From UBA1930 sp943368475 (GTDB lineage: Bacteria; Bacteroidota; Bacteroidia; Chitinophagales; Chitinophagaceae), in NCBI GenBank assembly GCA_943368475.1, contig CALRLF020000005.1, positions 40,664 through 104,663 on the forward strand: DNA of 64,000 nucleotides. Reading direction: 5' to 3'. Under the pieces are notes generated by a model. That model was given only the letters and a program-made list of their open reading frames with translations. It did no database searches and was not told where the DNA came from. A program made the translations under genes and the position numbers. This document shows positions 36,033 to 46,000 of this stretch, in pieces; the stretch's first letter is position 1, and each line of letters begins with the position of its first letter.

Positions 36033-36064
36033 AAAGTCCCCATTCATTACTGAACGGGGACTTT
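36033..36064 (-). terminator. fusA terminator
   Basis: On the minus strand AAAGTCCCCGTTCA pairs with TGAATGGGGACTTT (one mismatch) around a short loop and is followed by TTCTTTT. It lies 30 nt after the fusA stop. Confidence 0.75.
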
Positions 36065-36093
36065 CGTTTATTTGAATGCTCTTATATAAAGGC

Positions 36094-38244
36094 TTATTCT
36101 TCAATCTTCACTTTACCTTTATTCTTTGCAATTACTTCTTCAGCAACGTTGTTTGGAGCTGGGTTGTAATGAGAGAACTCCATAGTAGAAGTTGCACGAC
36201 CAGAAGACAATGAACGCAACTGGGTTACGTAACCAAACATTTCACTTAACGGAACTTTGGCTTTAATAACCTGTAAGTTGGCACGGCTATCCATACCTTC
36301 TAACATACCACGTCTGCGATTCAAGTCACCTGTAACATCACCCATGTATTGATCTGGAGTTAATACTTCCACTTTCATGATTGGCTCTAATAAAGTTGGT
36401 TTTGCTTTACGACCAGCTTCACGAAATGCAGATTTAGCACAAAGCTCAAAGCTCATTGCATCAGAATCCACATCATGGTAGCTACCATCAAATATTCTTA
36501 CTTTCATGTTGTTTACAGGGTAACCTGCTAAAACACCAGTAGTCATACTTGTTTCAAACCCTTTTTGAATAGATTGGTGAAATTCTTTAGGAATAGAACC
36601 TCCAAAAATATCATTCACAAATTGGAAATGTTTGCCTTCATTCGCTGTTAACCACTCTGCATCGGCAGGACCTAAATCGAACTGAATATCAGCAAATTTA
36701 CCACGACCACCCGATTGTTTTTTCAACACTTCACGGTGCGTAACAACTTGACCAAATGCTTCTTTATAAGCAACCTGAGGAGCACCTTGGTTTACTTCTA
36801 CTTTAAACTCACGACGCATACGGTCGATGATAATTTCTAAGTGAAGCTCACCCATACCACGTAAAATGGTTTGACCAGTATCCTCATCTGTGTTAACACG
36901 TAATGTAGGATCTTCTTCTACCAATTTAGCGATAGCCATACCCATTTTATCTACGTCGGCCTGCGTTTTAGGCTCAACCGCTATAGCGATAACTGGTTCA
37001 GGAATAAACATATTCTCTAAGGTGATTGGATGCTTCTCATCGCACAAAGTATCACCTGTTTTGATCTCTTTAAATCCAACTGCAGCAGCAATATCACCAG
37101 CTTCGATAAAGTCAACCGGATTTTGCTTGTTTGCAAACATCTTCATAATACGGCTGATACGTTCTTTTTTACCACTTCTTACGTTCAATACATAAGAACC
37201 AGCATCTAAGTGACCAGAGTAGCAACGGAAAAATGCTAAACGACCTACGAAAGGATCGGTCATAATTTTAAACGCCAAAGCTGCAAATGGTTCTTTAGCA
37301 TCAGGCTTACGGTAAACAGTTTCACCTGTATCAGGATTTACACCTTCAGTATCATCAACATCTACTGGAGAAGGCAAGTAACGACAAACAGCATCTAAAG
37401 CAGTTTGTACACCTTTGTTTTTGAAAGAAGAACCACACATCATTGGAACAATGCTTAAATCGATACAAGCCTTACGGATTGCTTCATGCATTTCATCTTC
37501 AGTAATGCTATTAGGATCTTCAAAGAACTTCTCCATTAAAGTATCATCGTATTCAGCAACTGCTTCAACTAATTTAGCTCTCCACTCATTGGCCTCTTCA
37601 ACCATATCAGCTGGAACATCAATTTCGTCGAAAGTCATTCCTTCAGTTTCCATATGCCAAATGATACCTTTCATTTTAATAAGGTCAACAACCCCAGTAA
37701 AATTATCTTCGGCACCAATTGGTAATTGTAAAGGCACAGCATTAGCACCCAACATTTCTCTTACTTGGTTAACCACCATTAAGAAATCGGCACCACTACG
37801 ATCCATTTTGTTTACGAAACCAATTCTTGGTACTTTATAACGGTTAGCCTGACGCCAAACAGTTTCAGATTGAGGTTCAACACCATCAACAGCACTGAAT
37901 AATGCAATCAAACCATCTAATACACGCATCGAACGTTCTACTTCTACAGTAAAATCCACGTGACCCGGAGTATCAATAATATTAAAATAGTAACTTTTTG
38001 TGTTTGCATCAGCAACTCCCTTTACGGTAGGGAATTTCCACTGACAACTAACAGCAGCAGAAGTAATGGTAATACCACGTTCTTTTTCCTGCTCCATCCA
38101 GTCGGTAGTTGCTGCACCATCGTGTACTTCCCCAATTTTGTGGATCATACCGGTGTAGCGTAAAATACGCTCAGTAGTTGTGGTTTTGCCAGCATCGATG
38201 TGAGCAGCAATACCAAAGTTGCGTTGAAATTTCAAGTCCGCCAT
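36094..38244 (-). CDS. fusA: Translation elongation factor G
   Basis: EF-G drives GTP-dependent translocation of the ribosome. The protein is about 716 aa from the ATG at 38244 (MADLKFQRNFGIAAHIDAG), close to the usual 700. It shows the G1 motif AHIDAGKTTTTE, the switch II region DTPGHVDF, the NKMD specificity motif, and the C-terminal domains IV-V with the GHRE-like segment. An upstream in-frame ATG at 38283 would add 13 residues not typical of the family. There is a good promoter at 38363-38391, so the leader would be about 113 nt and includes a copy of repeat family B. It is not next to rpsL, rpsG or tuf. Confidence 0.96.
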   Translation of the reverse strand: MADLKFQRNFGIAAHIDAGKTTTTERILRYTGMIHKIGEVHDGAATTDWMEQEKERGITITSAAVSCQWKFPTVKGVADANTKSYYFNIIDTPGHVDFTVEVERSMRVLDGLIALFSAVDGVEPQSETVWRQANRYKVPRIGFVNKMDRSGADFLMVVNQVREMLGANAVPLQLPIGAEDNFTGVVDLIKMKGIIWHMETEGMTFDEIDVPADMVEEANEWRAKLVEAVAEYDDTLMEKFFEDPNSITEDEMHEAIRKACIDLSIVPMMCGSSFKNKGVQTALDAVCRYLPSPVDVDDTEGVNPDTGETVYRKPDAKEPFAALAFKIMTDPFVGRLAFFRCYSGHLDAGSYVLNVRSGKKERISRIMKMFANKQNPVDFIEAGDIAAAVGFKEIKTGDTLCDEKHPITLENMFIPEPVIAIAVEPKTQADVDKMGMAIAKLVEEDPTLRVNTDEDTGQTILRGMGELHLEIIIDRMRREFKVEVNQGAPQVAYKEAFGQVVTHREVLKKQSGGRGKFADIQFDLGPADAEWLTANEGKHFQFVNDIFGGSIPKEFHQSIQKGFETSMTTGVLAGYPVNNMKVRIFDGSYHDVDSDAMSFELCAKSAFREAGRKAKPTLLEPIMKVEVLTPDQYMGDVTGDLNRRRGMLEGMDSRANLQVIKAKVPLSEMFGYVTQLRSLSSGRATSTMEFSHYNPAPNNVAEEVIAKNKGKVKIEE

Positions 38245-38279
38245 AACGCTTGTATTTGTTTTTAAATTTTTAGTTTTTT

Positions 38280-38326
38280 GCAACCAGCGTTTGTCTATAT
38301 TTCAACTGTGGTTGCGTCGCACACTT
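38280..38326 (-). repeat. Dispersed repeat family B, copy 2
   Basis: On the minus strand this 47-nt element reads AAGTGTGCGACGC, then AGTTGAAATA, then GCTGGTTGC. It matches the copy at 23570-23616. In this copy GCAACCA and TGGTTGC are complementary and can form a 7-bp stem with a loop of about 20 nt. It lies inside the predicted fusA leader. Confidence 0.65.
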
Positions 38327-38362
38327 CAACTACAGAAAAATACTGGTCTTTTTTTCGAGCCG

Positions 38363-38391
38363 CAAAGGTAGGGGTTTACGCATTTGTACAA
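38363..38391 (-). promoter_or_regulatory. fusA promoter
   Basis: On the minus strand TTG (38391-38389) is followed by an 18-nt spacer and TACCTTTG (38370-38363), an exact match to the Bacteroidota TTG - N17-23 - TAnnTTTG pattern. It is the best promoter found in the window. Confidence 0.65.
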
Positions 38392-38611
38392 TAAACTGCA
38401 CCCATTATTTCGGCAGATTGGGGGGAAAATAACAAAATTTGTGGGCAACCTCCATCCAAATATCAAAAAATGGGCAAACTCAAATCAAAAAAATACAGAT
38501 TTAACTCATTTAGTCTTAGAAATACAAAACTAAAGTTCAATTGTCACTTCCCATTTTGTTTACTTATTTTCAAGTTTTCAATCAGCTTCATTTTCTATTT
38601 TTCCAAATTTT

Positions 38612-39385
38612 ATGTTTAAATATATTTCCCTTTATTCATTGGTTTTTACCTGCAGTGTGGGTTGTTTTAAAGGCAACCAAACCACCAGCCAAATAAGTTT
38701 AAGCAAAGTTCAATTAGATACAACACATCTTTTCGATACCCTTCGCCAACGAATTGTTCCAATTGCTATTTATCAACCACAAAAACAAATTATTTCAGGC
38801 AAACAACAATTAATAATCATAAACCATGGTTATGGCCAAAATAAAGGCGGCGATTATTTAGCTTATTCTTATTTGTCTAACTACCTAGCAACAAAAGGCT
38901 ATTTGGTGGCAAGCATACAACACGAATTACCAACAGACAGTTTATTGCCACTAATGGGCATACCACAAATTGTACGCAGGCCATTTTGGGAACGTGGTGC
39001 CGATAATATTTTGTTTGTTCTGAAATACTTGCAAAAAAAATATCCTGATTTAGATTTTAATAATGTTGCCTTAATTGGACATTCGAATGGTGGAGATATG
39101 ACAGCTCTGTTTCCACAAAAACATCCTGGCTATGTGGCCAAAATAATTACACTGGACAATAGAAGAATGGTATTGCCCAAAAATAAATATCCAGCTGTAT
39201 TGTCTATTCGTTCCAGCGACCAACCAGCTGATGAAGGTGTATTGCCATCTAAAGAAGAAGAACGTACATTTAATATTCAAATTATTAAATTGGCCAATAC
39301 TACACACAACGATATGGATGACAGTGCCAATGAAATTCAAAGAAACGAAATCAGAAAACTAATTCTTGATTTTTTAGTTAACTGA
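38612..39385 (+). CDS. Alpha/beta hydrolase lipoprotein
   Basis: The 257-aa protein has a likely lipoprotein signal with Cys18 (SVGC). Its alpha/beta hydrolase fold has the nucleophile elbow GHSNGG (Ser158), an early oxyanion region NHGYGQNKGG, and a candidate catalytic His in NTTHNDMDDS. The layout resembles platelet-activating-factor acetylhydrolase-like or dienelactone-hydrolase-like esterases; the substrate is unknown. An esterase on the outer-membrane or periplasmic face is the best guess. It is followed 33 nt later by a DUF1801 gene, perhaps cotranscribed. Confidence 0.7.
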   Translation: MFKYISLYSLVFTCSVGCFKGNQTTSQISLSKVQLDTTHLFDTLRQRIVPIAIYQPQKQIISGKQQLIIINHGYGQNKGGDYLAYSYLSNYLATKGYLVASIQHELPTDSLLPLMGIPQIVRRPFWERGADNILFVLKYLQKKYPDLDFNNVALIGHSNGGDMTALFPQKHPGYVAKIITLDNRRMVLPKNKYPAVLSIRSSDQPADEGVLPSKEEERTFNIQIIKLANTTHNDMDDSANEIQRNEIRKLILDFLVN

Positions 39386-39418
39386 CGCAAGTGTACATTC
39401 AGTAATAAAATTTAAATC

Positions 39419-39817
39419 ATGGCAACCACAAAGAAAAAAACTGCTCCGTATGGTACAGTAAAGTTTACCACAATTGATGCGTATCATGCTTCTTTTAATA
39501 AAGCGGTACAAATAAAGCTGCAACAACTGCGTAAAGCTATTTTACAAGCTGCCCCAAAATCAGTTGAACTTATCAGTTACAATATGCCAGCATTTAAACA
39601 AAGTACCAACTTAGTATATTATGCAGCTTACCAAAAACATATTGGCTTATACCCTACTGCAAAGCCATTGATAGTTTTTGCAGAAGAACTTACCCAATAT
39701 AAAACGTCGAAGGGTGCAATACAATTCCCAATAGATAAGCCATTGCCTATTGCACTTATCAAAAAAATTGTACGATATCGGGTGAAAGAAGATGCTGAGA
39801 GGACTTCAATCAAGTAG
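39419..39817 (+). CDS. DUF1801-domain protein (YdhG-like)
   Basis: The 132-aa protein fits the DUF1801 family (YdhG/YjbR/CyaY-like fold). It has the pattern ELISYNMPAFKQSTNLVYYAAYQKHIGLYP (seen in pieces SYNMPAF and HIGLYP), then KGAIQFPIDKPLP and a C-terminal helix LIKKIVRYRVKE. No catalytic function is established; some members are called iron chaperones without strong proof. It is cytosolic. It follows the hydrolase gene by 33 nt on the same strand. Confidence 0.75.
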   Translation: MATTKKKTAPYGTVKFTTIDAYHASFNKAVQIKLQQLRKAILQAAPKSVELISYNMPAFKQSTNLVYYAAYQKHIGLYPTAKPLIVFAEELTQYKTSKGAIQFPIDKPLPIALIKKIVRYRVKEDAERTSIK

Positions 39818-39940
39818 TTCAAAAGCATAAATAAGCAGCACACCAAAACCCATCTATTTTTTGTACTAGTTTTTATAATTATAATTTTATTGGGTCCCTA
39901 AAACATAAAACATCTTTATAATTCTAAAATAATAAAACAA

Positions 39941-39972
39941 AAAAAATGCCCTGAAATTTCAGGGCATTTTTA
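39941..39972 (-). terminator. Terminator of the adhesin - PorP - PorE operon
   Basis: A perfect stem AAAATGCCCTGAAA with TTTCAGGGCATTTT, flanked by A-runs on the left that become T-runs on the minus strand, ends the operon 22 nt after the PorE stop. Confidence 0.85.
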
Positions 39973-39993
39973 TCTATTTGATAGAGTAACCAA

Positions 39994-42003
39994 TTAATAG
40001 TGCAATACTCTAAATTCGGTTCTTCTGTTTTTCTTACGTCCTTCAGGATTGTCTTTACCGTTTAATGTATTTGGAGCAACAGGTTTGGTTTCACCATAAC
40101 CCTTAGCTTCCATTCGTTCAGCAGCAATACCTTTTTCAATCAAGTATTTTTTAACCGATTCAGCTCTGGCCTGAGATAATTTCATGTTATAATCATCTTT
40201 ACCCTGACTATCGGTATGTCCACCAATTTCAATTACCATAGTAGGATATTTATTTAACATGCTCAAAATTTGATTATCAATGGCAGCATGAGACTCATCT
40301 AATAAAATTGATTTATTGAATTCAAAATAAATATTATCCATCACAACAACTGTATCCACTTTTGGAGCAGGAACAGTATCTAAAGGAATTTTGGTTAAAC
40401 ACAATACGTTTAGTGTTTGGTTTACCAGTTCATCGTTGGTAATTGCAACTGTAGCAACACTATTGGCTTTGTAGCCTACAGCTTCACCAGATGTGGTAAG
40501 ATTATCAAAATCTTCAGCAGTAAACGCATAAGAACCATCGGCACTTGTTACTTTATTTAACACCACTTTACCTGCACTATTCACTACAGAAACTGATGCA
40601 TTACTTAATGGTTGTTTGGTATCACAATCTACCACCAACCCAGTTATTTGTTTAATAGGACGTATTTTGTTTAATGCAAACATTTCTAAACAACAGTCGC
40701 TGCTTCTATCTGAACTAAACAACACCTCTCCTAAAATATTTTTAGCAGTACCATTGCTGGTAAAGTAAATATCATCTTTCACTGAGTTTAAAGGATAACC
40801 TAAATTTTCTGGTTTGCTTAAATTGTTTAAAGTTCCTTTGCTTACAAAAAAATCGTATCCACCCATTCCTACATAACCATTGCTGGAAAATACTAAACTT
40901 GTTGATGGTGAATGATAGTAAGGTGCTTGCTCATCATTCACGGTATTTACAGTATTGCCTAAATTTTTAATGGTCCCTGCAATTGGTGTTGCATTCTTAT
41001 CTAAAGCTACACTCCATAAATCGAACCCACCAATTCCATCTTTTCTATCAGAAGAAAATAACAACTGAGTTCCGTCGGCCATTACAAATGGTTGCTGTGT
41101 ACAAGCTCCTGTAACATTAATGGTTGAATCTAATAAAATAGGCTCACTCCATGTATTATTGGTTTTAGTACTCGAATAAATATTCGACATTTTTTTCCCA
41201 TCTACAATCGTCCATCTAGTTAAGAAAATGGTATTACCATCTGGTGAAAAACTAAGTACACCCTGATGTTGTGTTGCCTGTGGCACAGTAACTTTTTGTA
41301 CTGAACTTAATACACCACCTTCATATACAGCAGCATATACTTTGTTGTTGTACACATTACTCTTTACGCTGCTGTCTTTTCTTGTAGATGTAAACCACAA
41401 AGTATTGGCATTTACTTTAACTGGTGCATAATTGGCACCACCAGCATTTACTACAGGTGTTGATTTATTTACAGTATATAAGCTGGTGTTTTTGGTAAGC
41501 TCAGTTTTAATAAATTTAAGATTTGCCAATTCTCTTTTAGCATCATCCACATAAGTAGCATCAGTTGCTGTGCTTACAAAACTATTGAGAGTAGAATCGG
41601 CTAATTCGTAATTTCCTAGTGCTCTTACACTTTTTCCATACCAGTATCCTGCTAATGGAAAACTGGCTTTATCGAAATTTGTAGCCTGTAAATAATAAGG
41701 AGCAGCTTTTGATGGAAAATTCAGATGTCGGTAACTCTCAGCTAATTTATAAATAGCCTGTTGCTTATTACTTACAGCAATTTTTTGTTGCTTAGTTAAA
41801 CTCTTTACTGTGTAAGGATCGTACTCTTCTGCTTTAATTTTAGTTTTACCAACGCCTAAATATTTTTCGTAGTACTGTGCTGCCGAAGCATAATCGGCTT
41901 TTGCAAAATAAGCATCTGCCGCTTTTAAGTAATCGTAAATTACCTGAGCCGAAACACTAAAGCAAAAAAGACTTACTACAGCTATACCAACTAACTTTTT
42001 CAT
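39994..42003 (-). CDS. PorE-like OmpA-family protein (TPR, beta-propeller, OmpA)
   Basis: The 669-aa protein has a signal peptide (ending VSAQ). TPR-like helices follow (about 25-160; AADAYFAKADYASAAQYYEKY), then PD40 beta-propeller repeats (about 190-450; LSFSPDGNTIFLT, LLFSSDRKDGIGGFDLW). Next come a carboxypeptidase-regulatory-like fold (GLVVDCDTKQPLSNASV) and a C-terminal OmpA domain (about 555-669) with IGGHTDSQGKDDYN and LSQARAESVKKYL, which binds peptidoglycan. This order is that of PorE, a component of the type IX secretion system in Porphyromonas. It is the last gene of the operon, 64 nt after PorP, and probably anchors the outer-membrane machinery to the cell wall. Confidence 0.8.
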   Translation of the reverse strand: MKKLVGIAVVSLFCFSVSAQVIYDYLKAADAYFAKADYASAAQYYEKYLGVGKTKIKAEEYDPYTVKSLTKQQKIAVSNKQQAIYKLAESYRHLNFPSKAAPYYLQATNFDKASFPLAGYWYGKSVRALGNYELADSTLNSFVSTATDATYVDDAKRELANLKFIKTELTKNTSLYTVNKSTPVVNAGGANYAPVKVNANTLWFTSTRKDSSVKSNVYNNKVYAAVYEGGVLSSVQKVTVPQATQHQGVLSFSPDGNTIFLTRWTIVDGKKMSNIYSSTKTNNTWSEPILLDSTINVTGACTQQPFVMADGTQLLFSSDRKDGIGGFDLWSVALDKNATPIAGTIKNLGNTVNTVNDEQAPYYHSPSTSLVFSSNGYVGMGGYDFFVSKGTLNNLSKPENLGYPLNSVKDDIYFTSNGTAKNILGEVLFSSDRSSDCCLEMFALNKIRPIKQITGLVVDCDTKQPLSNASVSVVNSAGKVVLNKVTSADGSYAFTAEDFDNLTTSGEAVGYKANSVATVAITNDELVNQTLNVLCLTKIPLDTVPAPKVDTVVVMDNIYFEFNKSILLDESHAAIDNQILSMLNKYPTMVIEIGGHTDSQGKDDYNMKLSQARAESVKKYLIEKGIAAERMEAKGYGETKPVAPNTLNGKDNPEGRKKNRRTEFRVLHY

Positions 42004-42067
42004 CTGTATAAATTTTTATAAACTATTGTATTCACTAAAATGCATACAATAAACATGGAAAGTTTTT

Positions 42068-43072
42068 TTATAATCTAGGACAAATAAACTCTGTTTCTGG
42101 AGTTTGTGTTTTCTTACGTCCAATGAATGATAATGAAATTTCGAAGCTATTAGAACCACGTTGAATTTTACTTAAATCAGACGTATTTACATCATAACTC
42201 ATACCCAACGTAAAGCTTTTATAATTAAAACCAACATAAGGAGAAATGGCATCATTGATACGATAGTTTACACCAAAAAGAAAATCGGTATTTGCTGGTG
42301 CTTTAATTTGACCATAAGCACCAATCATTGTTTCAGATGCAGTTCTTTGACGTACATATAAAACGTTTGGTGTAACAGAAAAATGATCATTCACCACCAA
42401 TCTTACACCCCCATGTAAAGTATAACGAACAGGAATTTTGTCATTTCCGCTACCACTAAATTTATCATCTGGCATAGTAATATGTGAAGCTGAAAATCCT
42501 GCGAAAATATTTGCCTTTTTGCCTGGTTGTGCATCATAGTATAAAACACCAGCACCAGCATCAAAAGCTGTAGCAGAAGTTCTGCTTAAAAATTCGGAGG
42601 TTGGTGTAGATGGATTGTAGCCAGTAACCGGATTCCACTGATCAGCCCAAGAAAGTTTAGAAGGATTGAATCTTCTTTGTATAAAGCCAGCCTGCATACC
42701 AAATACCAAACGTTGATTGCCAATTGCTCCAAAACGAACCCCTGTGTAAGCAATATTTGCATAACCTGTATTGTAATTATACCCTCCATCACCAGCAGAT
42801 TGTTGTAAAACACTTACACCATAGTTTAAACTTTTCTCTCCAACGAAATCTGCTGAAACACCAGGTGTAGTAAATGGTGAAGTGATATTCCCCCACTGAC
42901 TTCTGTAAATTCCAGATACTCTATAGTCGCCATCAAATGCACCAGTTAATGCAGGATTCAACCATGATGGGTGCATGTAATACTGAGAGAAATGCGGATC
43001 CATCTGTGCTTTCAATGTAGCAAATAAGCTGCAACAAATCAGCGTTAAAAATGCAGTTTTAAATTTTCTCAT
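42068..43072 (-). CDS. Type IX secretion PorP/SprF-family outer-membrane protein
   Basis: The 334-aa protein has a signal peptide ending ATLKAQ, then MDPHFSQYYMHPSWLNPALTG (first 12 residues are diagnostic), and a beta-barrel-like body to the C terminus. PorP/SprF proteins help secrete and attach specific T9SS cargo, often those with type B (CHU_C) C-terminal domains encoded next to them. Here the two upstream genes have exactly such domains. The ATG at 43072 is preferred over the GTG at 43075. The gene starts 19 nt after the 2119-aa adhesin stop and 64 nt before PorE. Confidence 0.9.
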   Translation of the reverse strand: MRKFKTAFLTLICCSLFATLKAQMDPHFSQYYMHPSWLNPALTGAFDGDYRVSGIYRSQWGNITSPFTTPGVSADFVGEKSLNYGVSVLQQSAGDGGYNYNTGYANIAYTGVRFGAIGNQRLVFGMQAGFIQRRFNPSKLSWADQWNPVTGYNPSTPTSEFLSRTSATAFDAGAGVLYYDAQPGKKANIFAGFSASHITMPDDKFSGSGNDKIPVRYTLHGGVRLVVNDHFSVTPNVLYVRQRTASETMIGAYGQIKAPANTDFLFGVNYRINDAISPYVGFNYKSFTLGMSYDVNTSDLSKIQRGSNSFEISLSFIGRKKTQTPETEFICPRL

Positions 43073-43091
43073 CACAGTTCTAATTAGTACT

Positions 43092-46000
43092 TTATTTTAA
43101 TATTGTTATTGAGCCTGATAATCTTGGGTATTGATTTTTGAAATCTATGATATAATAATAGGTTGCAACAGGTAGTGGCTTACCATTTAACATACCATCC
43201 CAAGGCTTACTGTATCCATTCGATTTATACACTACCTGACCATTTCTATTAAATATTTCAACTATTGCAAAACCATAATCACCTAAGTTTTCAATCTCCC
43301 ATGTGTCATTTATGTTATCTCCATTTGGTGAAAATACATTTGGAATTTTAACTTGCCTTAACACTTTAACAGTTAATGTATCTGTTGCTGTACACTTACC
43401 TAAACCAGTTGCTTTTAAAGTGTACACTCTATTATTATTAGCTACTAAACTTGGGCGTAAAATATTTGGATTTACAAAATCACTAGCTGGTGTCCAAGCA
43501 AAAGTTACAGTAACAGAATCATTTACAATTGGGTTGAACAATACTGTAGAACCAACAGGAACTAAGAAGGATGGACCCGCATCTACAACAGGTTGTAAAT
43601 ACACTTTAACTGGTTTTGATAAAGTATCGGAAATACAACCTTGCAAATTTTTAACCACTAATCGAATGGTATAATCTCCTGGTGTTGCATACAATTTTGT
43701 TTGGGTTAATGTAGCTGCATTTACCCAACCTGTATTATCCCCAAAATCCCATGTTCTTGAGCCAATTGTACTGTTTGGTGCTGAACTTAAATCTACAAAT
43801 GTATTCGTAGCCCCTTGACAAATAGTATCTGGCGTTACACTGAAACTTGCTATTGGTTTACTATAAAAAGCATTGAAACTTTTCGATGCGGTTTTAATAC
43901 AACCAGCATTTGAAGTAGCCGTTAATACAATTTGATAATTACCAGAGTTTGCATAAATATATGATGGGTTAACAGCACTTGACGGAACTGATAGATCACC
44001 AAAATTCCAAGAATAATTCAAAGTGCCAGTAGCGATTGTTGAATTATTGGTAAATGCCACTGCCCCATTTGGCATACAAACAAATGGAGGGGTAGAAAAG
44101 TCAGCTACAGGATTCGGATTAACCAAAGCTGTTGTACTTGCAGTTGATGTACAATTGTTAATTGTAGCAGTAACTGTATAAACGCCACTTATAATTGTAG
44201 TAGCAGTTGGTATAACAGGATTTTGTACATTACTTGAAAAGCTGTTAGGCCCTGTCCAAGAGTAAGTTACACCAGCAGTTGATGATGTTGCAAACAAGTT
44301 CAATGCAGCATCGGCACAAAGAGGTCCATTGTTAGACACCACAGGAACTGCAGGTGGAGTTGGGTCAACTATTATAATAGGTCCAACCACATTAGATGGA
44401 CAAATACCCAGCGTTACACTGATTGCTGAATAAGTGCCTGCTGCCAAACTACCAATAATTAATGAACCAGAAGCATTGCTACTTAATGTTACAGAAACTG
44501 GCGTTGTATTTAATGTATATTTTACAGTGTATGATGTAGTGTTAGCCAAACCATTTAATGTAATGCTTCCAGTATTTGCACCACAATTTGCTGGATTCAC
44601 AAAACTGCTACTACTAATTACAGGTGTTGTATTAACTACCACTGCTACTGTTGCAGATGCTGAAGTACAACTGTTTAATGTTGCAGTAACAGTATAATTA
44701 CCAGTTGCCAACGCCGTAACATTGGTAATGCTTGGACTTTGTGCTGTTGAAGTAAATCCATTAGGACCCGACCAATTATACACTATTGCTCCTGTAGTAG
44801 TTGTAGTTGCTGTTAAGTTAAGAGTATTACCATTACACAAAGGTGTATTGCTAGTAATAGTTGGTGTTGCTGGTGGATTAGGGTCACTTAAACTAAAAGG
44901 ACCAACGTCGGTAGAAGTACAACCATTTAAGGTAACTGAAATATTACTGTAAGCACCTGCACTTAAGTTAGAAATAACAACACTACCACTTGCGTTTGCA
45001 GTAATAGTTGCTGTTTGAGGTGAACTATTTTTTAAATAGTTCACAGTATAAACTGTTGCAGCTGTTAATCCATTTAATGTTATGGTTCCTGTTGAAGATG
45101 CACAGGTTGTTGGATTGGTACTGGTGCTACTAGTAATTGAAGGTGTTGGTTTTACTACTACACTTGCAGTAACAGGTGAAGACACACAACTGTTTACTGT
45201 TATTTTAACTGAATACACACCTGCGTCTGTAGCAGTACTATTTGGTATTGTTAAAGGATTACCTGTAATGTTTGTTCCACCTGGTGTTGTCCATGTAAAT
45301 GTAGCCCCAGTTATGCTAGAATTGGCTGATAATATAATTGAGGAGCCAGAACAAACAGGCGAATTATTACTAGCTATTGTTGGTGGCGTTGGTGGCGTTG
45401 GATCAGCAATTGTAAAAGGACCAACTGCATTTGAAATACATCCATTTAAAGAAACAGTTACGTTACTATAAACACCAGCAGCCAAACCACTAATAACCAA
45501 TGTACCTGATGCATTTGAGCTAGCTGTTGTATTTACAGTTGCTGTGTTCAACACATAACTAACACTGTAACTGGTACTTGCTACTAATCCTTGCAAATTA
45601 ATTGCTCCAGTTGCTGTTGCACATGTTGTGGTATTGGTGAGTGAACTACTTGAAATAACAGGAACGGCATTAACAACTACTGTTATTGGTGTTGCATTTG
45701 CAGATGTGCAACCATTTTGGCTGATATTCAAATTATAAGTTCCACTTGCTGCAACTGTTCCAGCAATAATGGTTGGATTAGCACTAGCACTTGTAAAACT
45801 GTTTGGACCTGTCCAATTATATGTTACAACACCAGTAGTTGAAATAGTTGAAGCAAGTAAGATATCGCTACCAGCACAAACTGGAGAATTGCTGGATATT
45901 TGAGGTGTTGCTGGAATAGGATTTACCACAACACTTACTGCATTAGATGGTAAAGAAGTACAACCATTTAATTTAACTACCACCGTATAGTTACCAGTTG

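Larger units (their letters stand above)
35754..36093. other. Intergenic region, 340 bp
   Basis: This gap between fusA and the PepSY gene holds copy 2 of repeat family A (35935-36027) and the fusA terminator (36033-36064). The remainder is A/T-rich with no convincing gene. Confidence 0.7.
38245..38611. other. Divergent intergenic region, 367 bp
   Basis: This region holds the fusA leader and promoter on the left, with repeat family B copy 2 inside the leader (38280-38326). An A/T-rich stretch lies before the hydrolase gene on the right. No small gene is visible, and a promoter for the right-hand gene was not identified. Confidence 0.65.
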
